From the NCBI GenBank assembly GCA_047967505.1, contig CM106540.1: a stretch of 64,000 bases of DNA; one strand, 5' to 3'. The position numbers and the translations under genes are program-made. The stretch comes from Dipteris shenzhenensis. Its lineage: Eukaryota; Polypodiophyta; Polypodiopsida; Gleicheniales. Each line of letters begins with the position of its first letter. Positions within the stretch are counted from its first letter, which is position 1. Below the pieces are notes generated by a model. It was not told where the DNA came from. It saw only the letters and a list, made by a program, of their open reading frames with translations, and did not search any database. Below are positions 46,638 to 57,886 of the stretch, piece after piece.

Positions 46638-46704
46638 GCATCTTCATCGACTTGGCATTAGGCCGAAAAAGTAAGTTCACTTGTGGGTGGACATTGAGGG
46701 GGGG
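46638..46704 (+). pseudogene. Copia D 3' coding end and polypurine tract
   Basis: Resumes the copia D frame after the nested element (HRLGIRPKK, HLWVDIEGG-like) and ends in ATTGAGGGGGGG, the polypurine tract preceding an LTR. Confidence 0.7.
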
Positions 46705-47650
46705 TGTTAGATATCAATGCTCCACTCTCGTGTAACTATGCAGGAACCAGAGAACTCTACTTGTAAGCTCCCCATATGAGGAGAAGGCATTGGAGTAGCT
46801 CAATTATCCGGTAGGTCCTGGTTTGGATATGAGATGGGGGCCATGTGTGGCCTGATGGCTGGACGACTTCAGATAGAGTTGGCACATTGCCAACTAGGTT
46901 ACATGCAAGTGCAAGAAGACATCCATGACTGACCACACTGAGGGTAGACGGAGCATTTCCTTAGGTAGACCGTAGGTTAGTTGCTCTATTTTGCACCACG
47001 ATTCTATCATGTGGTCGGTGGCCTATTTCGGGCCGATAGTCGTCCATTTTGGGCGGATTGGGTCGGTCACCCAATTGGGTCTAACCGACTATGAGTGGTA
47101 GCTATATAAGAGCAAGCCCGTGAAGCCCATTATCATCACTGGCTATAGCAACCGTGATTCCTTAGCATCCAGCCTCTGTCCTCTACTATTTCCAGCATGC
47201 CATCGAAGCTTCTCACACAGGAGCGCACGGCTGGGAGGCAGTGCCATCTATTGTATCAGTTTTATAGTAATCAAATTTTTGATTCTCCATACTATCTGCT
47301 TTTCTCTCTTGCATACGAGATCCTGTTATCTGTGGAGCACAGACGTTGTATTGTTTTCTTACACGCCTATCTTTTCCTCTCTTCTCCTACTCTTTTCCTC
47401 TTTTCTTACTCTTTCCCTCTCTTTTCCTCTCTTTCCCTATTTTCTCCTACTCTTTTCCTCTCTTTCTCTTACTCTTTCCCTCTCTTTCCCTCTCTTCTCC
47501 TACTCTTTTCCTCTCTTCTCGTACTCTTTCTCCAAGTTTTCCTCTCTTCCCTTAATCTTTCCCTGTATTTTGTTCTCCTCTCCTACTACTCTTTTCCTCT
47601 GTTCTCCTACTCTCTTACTCTCTTTTTCTTTGGGCTTGTGTTTTATTTGT
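46705..47650 (+). mobile_element. Copia D 3' LTR (right boundary approximate)
   Basis: Starts TGTTAGATATCAATGCTCC directly after the polypurine tract. A TATA-like CTATATAAGAGCAAGC lies at about 47101. A CT-rich tract with repeated CTCTTCTCCTACTCTTTTCC at 47340-47640 lies downstream. There is no second copy for comparison, so its end is not fixed. Confidence 0.5.
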
Positions 47651-47655
47651 TTAGC

Positions 47656-47811
47656 ATGGATTCACATCGCACGTCCTCACCCTCAAAGCAGTGCAAGAGC
47701 TTTAGGGGAGGCCATGGCCTCATGAGTCCTAAGGCCTTGGTAGCCTCCATAAGTCCAGATGAACTAGAGAGCTTTCTGAGTCTTATACTTTCTTGGATTA
47801 CCTTAGCTTGA
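47656..47811 (+). other. Short open reading frame after the D LTR
   Basis: A 51-codon frame starting MDSHRTSSPSKQCKSFRGGH and ending LSLILSWITLA. No family recognised. Its position suggests the leader or flank of a retroelement rather than a host gene. Confidence 0.2.
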
Positions 47812-47901
47812 GTCTATTGTCTAGCATCGGGTTTTCATAGTGCTACACCATCAACATCGTCTACCCAACATGCCTTGCTTATCACATTTACTTATGCAGC
47901 A

Positions 47902-48219
47902 TTAGGTTTGCCTACATGATAGTTGTCGCCTATCACATATAGTCAAGAATCGTGGCCTAGGGGCTGGCTTAGAGTCTCTAGGAAGACTAAGAAGATTAGT
48001 TCTTGGGGTGTCCACACATCTTTGCAACTCGAGACTATTGAGGACACAAAACTTATTGAATTTCTTTCTTTGCTCTAAATCGATCATCTTTCTTTCAACC
48101 CCTTTACCTTGGGTAACCTCTACAATGACATGATCATTGTCCTTGATGTTCCAAGCATGTGGCATATCGAGATCCATGGATGCAAGAAACTCTGTGATGT
48201 ATACTAATGACTCTTGCAC
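47902..48219 (-). other. Open frame of possible transposon origin
   Basis: A 105-codon frame with DNDHVIVEVTQGKGVERKMI and DLEQRKKFNKFCVLNSLELQ, whose balanced composition suggests real ancestry. It lies on the same strand as the CACTA-like remnant at 48.95-49.6 kb and may belong to it. The 48374-48637 minus frame between them is unrecognised. Confidence 0.3.
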
Positions 48220-48949
48220 AAACCATCCCTACTTACTTCAGGTCTAGATCTTTGCCTTACAAATCCATTCAAGGTTTTCCCAAACCATTCAAGGAAAAAC
48301 ATCCAATGACTATGAACGGTTCCTACAATGGTGACCTCATCAACTACGTGTACAAGCAAGTGCACCTAAGTCATCATAATGCTTGAGCGAAAGTGCTTCT
48401 CAACAAGCAGGCACACAGCTTCAATGAAGTCCACCTTAGTGCCCTCGATGCTCGATACAAAGATATTTTTTTGCGAGATCCACCTATTCCACATGCACTT
48501 GTAAGAATCAATATTTTATTTCCATGATTTGAAATTGTATGAAATATAATGAAGATGATATGATAGTAAGCATACCTAACAATGCCACTGATCTTGTAGA
48601 TAATGGTTCTAACATCTTTTGAAAAGCATCCTCTCACTATAATTGGGAGGATAAACTACCCCCAAACTGTCCAAGCAACAAAGGAGGGACAACGATGTGT
48701 CACATTTGTATAAGTTAATTACACGAAAGCATCAAAATCTTAGTTCGATATACTCTTCTTTCAAGCTAAAATGTAGAATACCTATAATACCTTATGCCAA
48801 TCATGGGACTTGAGGCCACTAAGCTTATTGTCCCTTATAAATGCTCCCCTCAGGTAACACCTGTGTCCCATAGGTGTCCAAAAAGATGTAATATCCGCCT
48901 TGACCCTTGCCTCCTCTATCTTCGAAAGAATCCATTGTGCCTTTGGGAG

Positions 48950-49282
48950 AAAATTTCATGGAGGATGCACTTGGGTTCCTGCACCACCCTCCTAAGTTGT
49001 AGAACCATGCTCTTGAGTTGTATGCACATGCTCTTGGGGCCAAAAGTGAGGCATCCTACCCATATCGAGTAAGTTTTCTCGCATTCCCCTTGTGTCTTTG
49101 TCACCAACCAAGTGTGCCCAAATAGAAGCCCCCAAAGTCTTGAAGATATGTATGGGATCCAAGAGGTGATTGATTTGTAACTTGCCCCAATATGGAAGCT
49201 CGTGAAAGGTAGATAATCGGTGCATACTTGGACATTGCTCCTCACTATTAGCTCTCCAATCCTGGATCTAATCACTTTCCTT
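48950..49282 (-). pseudogene. CACTA (En/Spm, TNP2-like) transposase remnant
   Basis: Minus-strand frames give STFHELPYWGKLQINHLLDP, IHIFKTLGASIWAHLVGDKD and RGMRENLLDMGRM. This is the order seen in TNP2-type transposases (LPYW, then HxLDxMHI, then a KTKD.R.DLE.MG motif). The frame switches and the MITE at 49283 show decay. The transposase would cut CACTA element ends. Confidence 0.6.
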
Positions 49283-49529
49283 CTCAGGGGGGTCACTATG
49301 TATAAACCCTCTATATCACGTGCATTCAAGGCCTATATTTAAAATCCGTTATCTGTAAATTTTTTCATTAATAAAATGTACCCCTTTTTTATACAAATCT
49401 GTAAATTTTTTCCAAAACTATTTTAAATAGTCCCTTATGTATATTTATTTCTATAAATTTTGGAAATAAAGAATATCCTTCTGTTGAACTCACGTGATAG
49501 GGTTACATATGATGAGTGACCCCCTCGAG
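49283..49529. mobile_element. hAT-type MITE, copy 2 (247 bp, 8-bp target duplication)
   Basis: Left end CTCAGGGGGGTCACT and right end inverted CTCGAGGGGGTCACT. Perfect 8-bp flanking repeats CTTTCCTT lie at 49275-49282 and 49530-49537. It has the same length as copy 1 and is in the opposite orientation to it. It lies inside the CACTA transposase remnant, so it is younger than that element. Confidence 0.9.
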
Positions 49530-49537
49530 CTTTCCTT

Positions 49538-49640
49538 CCTATGGACAGGTCGTGGATCAAGTTGACCTTCATTTGCAGGATGATCAAGCGGAAGATGTTG
49601 AGCATGAACTTCATAAACCATCTTCCTCATATGTTTGGAG
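49538..49640 (-). pseudogene. CACTA transposase remnant beyond the MITE
   Basis: The minus strand reads KMVYEVHAQHLPLDHPANEG followed by QLDPRPVHRK, in register with the fragment on the other side of the MITE. TNP2 proteins carry an LDPRP motif at this place. Confidence 0.45.
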
Positions 49641-49745
49641 TGTCATGCATTTAAACTAGGGCCAAAAATAGAACAAGCATGGTACCCTTGTTTTTTAAGT
49701 CCTACATATATGCATGGACACATCGGTCATTAGACATACATATAT

Positions 49746-49973
49746 CACTACTACACACGGGTACTCTTCTGATGCTTAAGCACCAACTTTTAGCGCGTGC
49801 ATCGCTAATCATCGGTAATCAAAGAGGGACTCGTTAAGTCTCACTATATAGTGACTTTAGACAAGTGTCGCTATATAGCAACCTTTAAAGAGAGTGGCTA
49901 TATAGCGACACTTCCTGGACTTGTGAATGGTCATTATATAGTGACACTGAGACAGTTTCCTATAATGATGTTT
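49746..49973. mobile_element. CACTA-like terminal segment with subterminal repeats
   Basis: Opens CACTACTACACACGGG, a CACTA-type end. It contains four copies in both orientations of ATATAG(T/C)GACACT or CGCTATATAGCGACACTT between 49840 and 49945, and closes near GTTTCCTATAATG, which resembles the inverted terminus. It may be a small non-autonomous CACTA element; no matching 3-bp target duplication was confirmed. Confidence 0.45.
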
Positions 49974-50192
49974 TATAGAGAGTGTTTTTTCCCATACCGA
50001 CCATTAAAGATAATTTTTCCCAATGACAAATTTTTGTTCCTTTTAATACATGTTTGATCCTTTGAGAGAATAAAAGTATAAGAGCATGTACATCAAGTTT
50101 GAAGCTCATATATTCATGTCCAAGTTTGACATGAAAAAAATTCAATAGAGAGCATTTACACTTACATCAACGGCTTCAGCCAAGTCTAAATG

Positions 50193-50285
50193 TGTTGAGA
50201 GTTGTGGTGCCATGAGCACATGTAGAGCAAAGTATGAGTAAAGGGAAAGCTGCCACATGACATGGAGGAGATATCCCACAAATTT
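50193..50285 (+). mobile_element. Partial LTR, TGTTGAGAGTTGTGG family (copy 1)
   Basis: About 93 bp starting TGTTGAGAGTTGTGGTGCCA and reading to GGAGATATCCCACA, almost the same as 51664-51756, then diverging. It is upstream of a copia gag and may be the remains of its 5' LTR. Confidence 0.6.
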
Positions 50286-50702
50286 TCCAATGATGTATGT
50301 TCTCCAAGGTCTCACCACAAAATGCCACATGGCAGATAAGGTGGTAACTTTTTAATTGCGGTTAAGTTAATTGTTCAGGTTAGTTGGACTTGGTACAGTT
50401 TAAGTAACTGTGGGTTAACTAAACTGGGGTAATAGGTCACCATAGTGCCACCTAAGCACATAGTACCTTGCTAAGCATAGTATGGAATTCAGCATGTGAA
50501 TTCCTATGCCACATCATCAAAGGCCTTTTCTTCACAAAAACTTCGACAAGATGTAACTTGCAATCCAGGAGGAATTTGCACACGCTCCAAAAAGGAAAAA
50601 TAACCAATTTTTTGAGCTCTATGCACCTATCAACTCAGATTTTCTGTATGCAATTAGACACTTCCAGATTTGAAAGTATCATCAATTGGTAAGACCTTTG
50701 CA

Positions 50703-51512
50703 ATGGCAATCTGCACCCCAACTGTTGAGAAATTCACCGGGGATGGATTTCACACATGGTCTACACAAATGAGATATCTCCTTATGTACCAAAAGCTTTG
50801 GAAGACTATAAAAGAAGACATACCCACTGCACAAAATGATGCTTGAAAGGAAAAAGATGAAGCAACACTATTACTCATTGGATTGCACTTAGGTCCAAAC
50901 CTAATTCATCATATAGACTCTAAGGATCATGCCAAGGATGCATGGGATGAGTTGAACACAGTGTTTGGTGCAAAAGCCAAAAACCAAGAAATCCATCTTA
51001 AGATTGAATGCTATGGTATGCACATGGGCTTCAATGAATCCATGGAGCAATTTGTCAACAAAATCAAAAGCATTATGACTCAACTAGAGGGCATAAATGC
51101 AAAAATAGGAGAGAAAGATGCACTTGCAATTCTCCTTAAAAGCATGCCTACAAAGTATAGTGCATTGACAACCACTTTGAAGAATTTGCCAAATCCAAAG
51201 TTTGAAGAATGTGTATCCTCTCTTCTCGAAAAAGAAAGAGAGTTGAAGGCATCGTCATCGACATCGACATCAACATGCAATAGCTATAATGAAGAACAAG
51301 CACTATTCAGTAAAACATCAACAAAGTGTTACCATTGTGGAAGGATGGGTCACTATCAAAGTGATTGTAGATTGAAGAACAAACCAAAGTGTCACCATTG
51401 CAAGAAGATGGGATACAAGGAAGAAGATTGTAGATTGAAGAACCAGCAAGTCAACTACATGGAGTCATCATCAAGCCATGAGCCAAAAGGTGATATCAAT
51501 GGAATGTATTGA
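50703..51512 (+). pseudogene. Copia gag with two zinc knuckles (non-autonomous element)
   Basis: Starts MAICTPTVEKFTGDGFHTWS. One TGA (a Trp codon position) is followed by a clean 209-codon frame: HLGPNLIHHIDSKDHAKDAW, IKSIMTQLEGINAKIGEKDA, then CYHCGRMGHYQSDC and CHHCKKMGYKEEDC, before stopping at HEPKGDINGMY. No pol follows; a polypurine tract and LTR come 150 bases later, so the element carries gag only. Two knuckles rather than one is less common in copia Gag. Confidence 0.85.
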
Positions 51513-51663
51513 GAAACAAAAACCTTGCCAACCTTGCCTATATTTTGTAAATCAAACCTGACCACCTGAGAGTAGCCATGTAGGCACCCAGGGGAGGATT
51601 TGTTCTTGTAACTCACATCTAACCACCTTGCAGGAGCCAAAGGACTATGGCACCAAGGGGAGG

Positions 51664-51970
51664 TGTTGAGAGTTGTGGTGCCAGGAGCACATGTAGAGCA
51701 AAGGTATGCGTAAAGGGAAGAATGCCACATGGCATGGAGGAGATATCCCACGTGAGCAAGCAAATGGATGTAAGTACCCTCACCTATAAAAGGGAGGTTC
51801 ATTTGAAGTAATATCAATCAAGCACTTTTGCACTATCTCAAGATTCTCTTTATGAATCCAAGCTAATCTATCTTGGAACCTTAGATTTATGCCACATGGT
51901 AGTGGATAATGTTGACTCCCATTTCTCACTCATCGGTTGGGATTTTGGAGTTCCAGCAGAAGAGAGATAT
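51664..51970 (+). mobile_element. 3' LTR, TGTTGAGAGTTGTGG family (end approximate)
   Basis: Starts TGTTGAGAGTTGTGGTGCC after a purine tract (AAGGGGAGG), with a TATA-like CTATAAAAGGGAGG at about 51784. The right border is unclear because the next element (copia A derivative) begins near 51990. Confidence 0.6.
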
Positions 51971-51989
51971 TTGCAGATTTTCTTGCTGA

Positions 51990-53225
51990 GTCCGATTATG
52001 CAATGGCACCCATGTTTTGAGGCATCTCAAGTTCTATTTTCAATAGCGGTCATTACCGTGGGACCATGATTTCTTGAGCATACCTTATGCAGATCACTCT
52101 GGTTGCAGTTTGAGTAGTGTGCGCTCATTCATGGTGTGCATTGGGTTGCAGTGGATGATTTATAGGCCATTTGGATGCATTGCGGTCCTTATTGGATGGA
52201 CTGATAGGCCCAAATTGCCTTGTGGGATGCTATTTTTATGGATGCTTTGCAGATGGATGCTATTTTATGCTGAGGGACAGCTCGAGTGGACAGTGTTTAT
52301 GCTTGAGTCATTTGGCACTTATTGGCATTGTGGATTGCCATTGCAGTTGGCATTTTCTTTTGGGCCAGATTTGTTCATATGGATCCATAGTATATGCACA
52401 TGAGGTAGATGCTTTGAGACATGAGTTTTGGTGATATTTCACTCTATTGTGGCATACACATTTGGGTGCACCTGGTATTTGGTGTGATTCTCTCTTGTAG
52501 GCACTAGCATTTGGGATTTTTGCTTCATTTGCATCATGGCATCCTCTTCCATGTCTGAAAATGAGGCTTTTAGCATTAAAAAGTTTGACGGGAGAAACTT
52601 TTCTTTGTGGAAAGAATAGATAAGGGATGTGCTTATTCAAAAGAAGCAGATTAAACCCTTGGCGAGGATTGAAGCTAAGCCTGCAAATATGTTTGAGGAT
52701 GATTGGAATAAGTTGGATGCATTAGCAAAGTCTACTATTAGACTGCATCTTGTAGAGTCAGTTTATTTCACAGTAGTAAATGAGCAGACTACAGAAGATT
52801 TGTGGAAGAAACTGTGTGCCACTTATGAGAAGGAAACTGCCTCTAATAAATTTTATCTCATGAGGAGGTTGTTTGAGCTACAGATGAAGGAAGGGGTCTC
52901 CATTGCTTCTCACTTGAATGAATTCAATATTATTTTCAGCCAGCTTCAGGCTCAAAAGATGAATTTTGATGTGGAGACTAAGGAAATATCCGGTCTTTCA
53001 TGCAAAGACCAAACACATTGAGGTCAGGTACCATTTCATTAGGGAGGTACTTGGGGACAAGCGCATAGAGCTTGTCAAGGTTCATACAGATGATAACCCT
53101 GCAGATATGCTGATGAAGAGTCTACCTAGTTAGCGGTTTGAGTATTGTCATGTATTGATGGGCATTGGATAGTATGCTCACTGGTTGTTATCCCTTAAAG
53201 GCGCATTGTCCTGTAAGTGGGAGGT
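51990..53225 (+). mobile_element. Copia A internal-deletion derivative
   Basis: The leader (GAGGCATCTCA, TTGAGCATACCTTATGCA) matches 61.14 kb onward. Gag starts at ATG 52537 (MASSSMSENEAFSIKKFDGR) with a clean stretch 52629-53021 containing TTEDLWKKLCATYEKETASN. At about 52995 it jumps straight to the RNase H end (AKTKHIEVRYHF, ELVKVHTDDNPADML) and then the LTR. Protease, integrase and RT are gone. It has no 5' LTR in place. Confidence 0.8.
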
Positions 53226-53389
53226 TGTGGGGGTTAAAGGTCACTGTGTCTTTACCCCGGTTATGTACAATACTCAAACAAATATATAAATGAATGAAAA
53301 AGAAGATTAGGGTGTTCTGCACCCACCAAAACTTGTGTGGCTCTCTGTGTCTCTCTCTTTCTCTTCCGTTCTTGCTTCCGTTGAGAGCA
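53226..53389 (+). mobile_element. Copia A LTR (copy 2)
   Basis: Starts TGTGGGGGTTAAAGGTCACT and ends TTGAGAGCA, slightly shorter than the copies at 34421 and 60106, which run on to CTCTCA. It is the 3' LTR of the deletion derivative. Confidence 0.8.
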
Positions 53390-55600
53390 TAATGGTGAAA
53401 GGTTATGTGCTTCACTTGAGTAGTGATTTGATGAGCATAGATTTGAAGATCAAGGAAGACATTATGTGCCTCAATGGTGATATACTAGCTATACTAGCTA
53501 GTGATTCTTTTATGAAGAAGACGGATGCAAGAAAGATCAAAGGGCAAAGGATTACAAGAAGGACTACACCAAGAACCTTGCCAATGACAATGCCACCTCA
53601 CAATATGGTAGCTTGAAAGAGAAGGAGGAAAAGGACAAGATATGCCATCAAAGGGGGGAATTTCCCCACATCTTCAAAGTAGATTTTGTTTGTGTGTGTG
53701 GTCAATAAGGGTTCTCTACCCTAGGATGTCCCCCTTCAATGATTGTAATTAGTCTTCTGTTTGAGTTTTACCTTGCTGGACCCATGGGGATTTCCATACA
53801 TAGTCATTGTCAATCTCCCAGTTATAAACCAAGAATCCTAGGAGTGAGTCATAGGTTGGGGCCATGTGTGTTGCCACATGATGGTGGGCAAGCCATGGAG
53901 CATCCCATGTACTACTGCTAAGGGATGAGGTCATCAATTTGTGGGGGGGAATGAAGGACAAATTGATGTATGAGTGTGTGCCTAAGGGCTAGGAGTCCTA
54001 TGCTAGGAGTGTGTGAGAGTAGGTGTGCTAGAGTAGGTGTGATTGAGAAAATCATGGACCCGATTGAGAGATTTATGGATCTAGATGCTCTACTAAGCTC
54101 ACATATGCTGTCACTATTGGATGTAACTTGTGCCTATATATTGGGCATGTCTCTCATGAATAAACTTAGTCCCTTTTCATCATCTGGCTCTCTCCATCTT
54201 GTCTCCATGCTACTCTAACATGAATAGCATGGGAATATCAAAGTACATCCTGTTTTTCATGTGACTTTGTTGAAAAGTTATATTGCTAATCCTTCTCATG
54301 TTTTGCAAACTTGTTTTGGATAGGCAAACCAAGTAACTTAGGAATATAACAATAGTAGAAGTTTGGTTAACTATAATGTATATTGACCTATAGAAGAGGC
54401 TAGTTGGGTAGATTTAGATTCATTGCTTGCTTAATTTCCTTCTTTTAAACTCTAAGCAAAGAATGTGCGATTGTGACGTTTCATATTTTTTCATATAAAT
54501 TATTTGAAAATGCATGTCACAAAAAGTCTTTAGAATATCTTATTTTGATATTTTAGAGGGAAGTTTATGTCAAGACTTTGCAGGTCCTAAAGGAGTCAAG
54601 GATGGCTTAGATGAAGGAATTAGCCTTGGAAGGAGTGATTCGTTTGGTATTGAATGGATAAATTTTTTTTGGAAGGAACTAAAGAGTGTCACTATGTTTC
54701 GAATGAGCCAAGAATGGAGTGAATAAGATGAGAAGGCAAGGAAGAAGGTGAAAAATGGAGAAGAGCACGTCATATCTTTAAAAAAGCAGTAGTTACTATT
54801 TTTATCATAACTGATTTTGATCCAAAACTCGGATTGGAAAGCGCTTTTTTTTGTTAGAAAGCTAAGATTAAGATCTACAACTTCCCAGAATAAGTTGAGA
54901 TCAAGTTCCAACATATATAAGGTTGAAAATCCAAAATATTGTAGGGCAAGCAAGAAAAAGAGAGAAGATCCGAGATTGAGCTCCATACAAGTCTCCAAAA
55001 CAGATTGTAAAGCAATTTTGATTCATCCTTTGTATTTCATTTTTCTATTTTTCTTTGCAATTTCGACCTTGATTTTGAAGGACGAAGCGTTAGAGATCCA
55101 CGAAATGTGAAAGCCAACAAGGATTATGCCTTTCTTATAGTTGACAAAATTAGAAATCCTAGAATCGTATCGAGATAGAAAATTAAGACGGACAGGAATG
55201 GAACATGTGCCGACAATTCTGATGTGAGATCACCAACCCATCACCAAGTCATAGCTTTTGTAGAAAATATCTGCATCGTTTAAGCATGTGGTATCATGAA
55301 TATACAAATGTCCAAGCTATCACTCATGTTTGTTACATGCTGGAAAAAATGCATCTGAAATCTCGTATGCAGTAGTACATCAGCATGCTGGGAAAATTAC
55401 ATCAGCAAGCATGCTGGAAAAGATGCATCCGGAGACGTCGCCTGAAGCGACTACTGCATCCATTTGTACAGCATGTGTTTGTGTAAGAACATTCACAACA
55501 TTGTACGCCACCTAAAAGAACTCATACAATTGTGTAGCTGCCATTCACGAAGCTTCACTACCAACAACGGAAGGAATCACAAGCCGTTGTAGGAGCGGGA
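53390..55600. other. Non-coding interval, no feature supported
   Basis: AT-rich with only short, incoherent frames. A stretch at 53400-53650 has weak coding-like text (NLANDNATSQYGSLKEKEEK) but no recognised family. Around 55330-55440 the phrase GCATGCTGGAAAA(G)ATGCATC recurs three times. Otherwise nothing found. Confidence 0.4.
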
Positions 55601-55611
55601 GTCGTCATGGG

Positions 55612-56940
55612 TCATGGCAGTATGACACCGGACTCTGATCTGCACACCAGGTTGTTCAACACCTCGCGGACGTACGCTTTCCTGAGAATTGAATAGGACT
55701 GTTAAGACACATCAAGCAGTGCAAACTTCAAATTGTGTCTTTACGGCGAAGCGTAATCTAGTACTAGTATACCTGGCCTCCACGTTGTCGGCATCCGGTT
55801 TTAGCAGATCCATCCTGGCGGGACTCTTAGTGAATAAGAGCAATGCCTGTAATCATTCATGTCACCACGATCAGGAATATTTCTCCTTACGGTGAAGTAA
55901 ATAATTGGAAGTTCAGAAGCCCAGAGAGTATCAGATAATAGAAGACTGTATGAGATTACTTTGATGTAGTTGTTGGTGTCGAGCGTAAAGCGATGGTACA
56001 TTCCTGGTGGCAGAGTAACCATGTCCCCTTTGCTCACGGCAAATCGTATCCAGTTTCCATCGTAATCTCGAATGTCCCAGTAACCTACAGCAGGAAGATA
56101 TCCTTTATGCTATTAGTCTCACAGTTTCTTGTCAGACTTGGAAATTGAAGTTAACAGTAAGTATCTGATACCACCCTTGACAAGAACCGGAACTCAACAT
56201 ATTAGGGGAAGCGTCAGAGTGGACAGCCGGATGAACTGTTTTTTATGCGTTGCCAGCAAGGGGATCTGTTAGAATTACAGAGCATGCATCGTCATAGAAG
56301 GAACATTACCGCTGCCGTCGAGAATAAGTCGGCTCTCATCGTAAGGATGCAAGTGCTCCTGGAAGAAACGATCCATTTGTTCTTCAAAATTTTCGATCAG
56401 CCCCGGCGCCAACGTTCTCGTCTCCTACACGAGAAAATCCTCTGTATGGTAAGAACTGTGCTTCAGTACTTACCGGCAAAAACAAAGCATTATAAGGCTT
56501 CTTCTTTTTTCCATGAAAGATTATAAGGCACTTTGGCCTTTAAGCGTACCAAGTGAACATAGCCGTGTTCGTCCTGTATCCTTTGAAGAGCACGATCACA
56601 GTGCCAATTGTCTGCATCTATCTTCCAGTGCAAGACTCCCAGTTCTACAAGGTTAGGCAAATCAAGATTTGAGGGGAGAAATTCGTTGTTGAAGCGAACA
56701 GAATGGGGATCAAAATCGTCAGATCTTCTGCGTGTAACTGCGGTGCAAGCACCACGTGCACGTACTAGCCTATCTTTTCGGATATACGTTAGATTGTGAC
56801 GCTTACATACACTGGGCCTCTCTTGCAGTTATGCCGAACTCACCTCTTAAGTGCGCTTCTGAGATGGGACGATTCGGCACGTGTCGTTGAGGTAGCCTCC
56901 GATTATCATCATCTGTGGAGTTCAAGACCCAGGCTTCCAT
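55612..56940 (-). CDS. ARD: Acireductone dioxygenase (six exons, apparently intact)
   Basis: Methionine-salvage enzyme: the Fe(II) form converts acireductone to the 2-keto precursor of methionine plus formate; it is a soluble cupin. Six exons with GT-AG introns join in frame: 56940-56844, 56644-56550, 56424-56310, 56084-55960, 55846-55773 and 55681-55612 (TGA). That is 576 nt, 191 residues, normal for plant ARD. The start MEAWVLNSTDDDNRRLP matches the family. Exon 2 gives ELGVLHWKIDADNW. Exon 3 carries the metal-binding EHLHPYDE (His88, His90, Glu94), and exon 4 LPPGMYHRFTLDT with His133. All four ligands are present. The segment after YIK is divergent and lacks the usual Trp-Pro/Arg-Pro motif before EARKAYVREVL. 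Introns are 91-225 bp. Expression unknown, but no defect is visible. Confidence 0.88.
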
Positions 56941-56999
56941 GTATAAATGAAAATACAAGAGTTTGAAGTGGCAGCTAGTGTCCTTCCAAAAATGCCGAT

Positions 57000-57330
57000 G
57001 TAATTCAACACTATGCGCAGAGGTTGTACATGCAGAGTATATCTAAAGAGAGCAAGAATGCTAGAATTGCTGGATGAGCGACGGTGCTGTGAGACTTTAG
57101 AGGTTTTGGGAAGAGACACCAGGCGATTTGTTGCTGTGCCAACTGTAGTAGCGAGGCTTCGAATTTGTAGCTAACTCGAGCTGGTGGGCAATTCAGCCCT
57201 GTTCGCATGATAGCCTTCAAATTAGGGCTCCTGCCCAAGCCCCTTCAAGCATGGCTTTTCGCCTGAAAGTCAACGAATTGCTGTAGCTCCTTTTGGCACA
57301 TCCCTCGGATGTAACAACTTTGCATCTTCC
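57000..57330 (-). other. Conserved segment upstream of ARD (copy 1)
   Basis: Non-ARD sequence just upstream of the ARD start that is duplicated, diverged, at about 58380-58710. Shared text includes GGCGATTTGTTGCTGTGCCA and TTTGTAGC..ACTCGA. On the minus strand both copies can be read as (R)V.YKF.ASL near a QLVD/QFVD phrase. It could be the ARD promoter and 5' leader or the end of another gene; not resolved. Confidence 0.4.
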
Positions 57331-57886
57331 CATGTGCTCCTATAAACTTGTTCTCCACTCCTCGTGAGTCATACGAAAGCTTATTATTTGAACCTAATCA
57401 TTTTCAGGGGTGGACTTTTCCGGAGGTCAATTTCTGTTTTGTTTTGCGGACCGGCATTTTTGGAGGTCTAGAAACTTTATGTCCTCATGTATAGCGATCA
57501 TGTTAAATTATGTTAAGACTTTGTATTGGAGACTTTTCCTGCTCAACTCGTGAACACGCTACATTATCATCAAAAAAACAAATCCCTCTCTTACTCTATG
57601 AGATCTTTCTAGCTCTCCTCTTCAATCAAAATAACCTCCCCTTTAAGTAAGTCTTATAACCTATCCCTCCAACACTTTCATTCTAGTATTTTATCTTTGG
57701 AGTTCAAGTTTCTTCCACATCCTTAGCTTGATATCAACATCCCCTCTTTTTTCTTCTCGAGAGCCCCATTTCCAACTCCTCTCACCACTCACAACATCAT
57801 TACTATTTGTCTCAACAAAATGTTAACGCAACATCATCAATGATTTCTCTCAACAAAATGTTAACACTTCTAGCATTTAGTTTTAC

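Noticed and set aside
47120-47811. Two ~200-codon Ser/Leu/Phe-rich frames
   Set aside because: They largely translate the CTCTTCTCCTAC repeat in the copia D LTR region. Only the short 3' end (MDSHRTSS...) is kept as a weak entry.
53390-53660. Possible exon with NLANDNATSQYG text after the copia A LTR
   Set aside because: No start, splice signals or family. It could be old retroelement leader; evidence too thin to annotate.
54570-54998. 142-codon Phe/Leu/Ser-rich minus-strand frame
   Set aside because: Hydrophobic composition expected from antisense A-rich DNA; no motif and no splice or start support.
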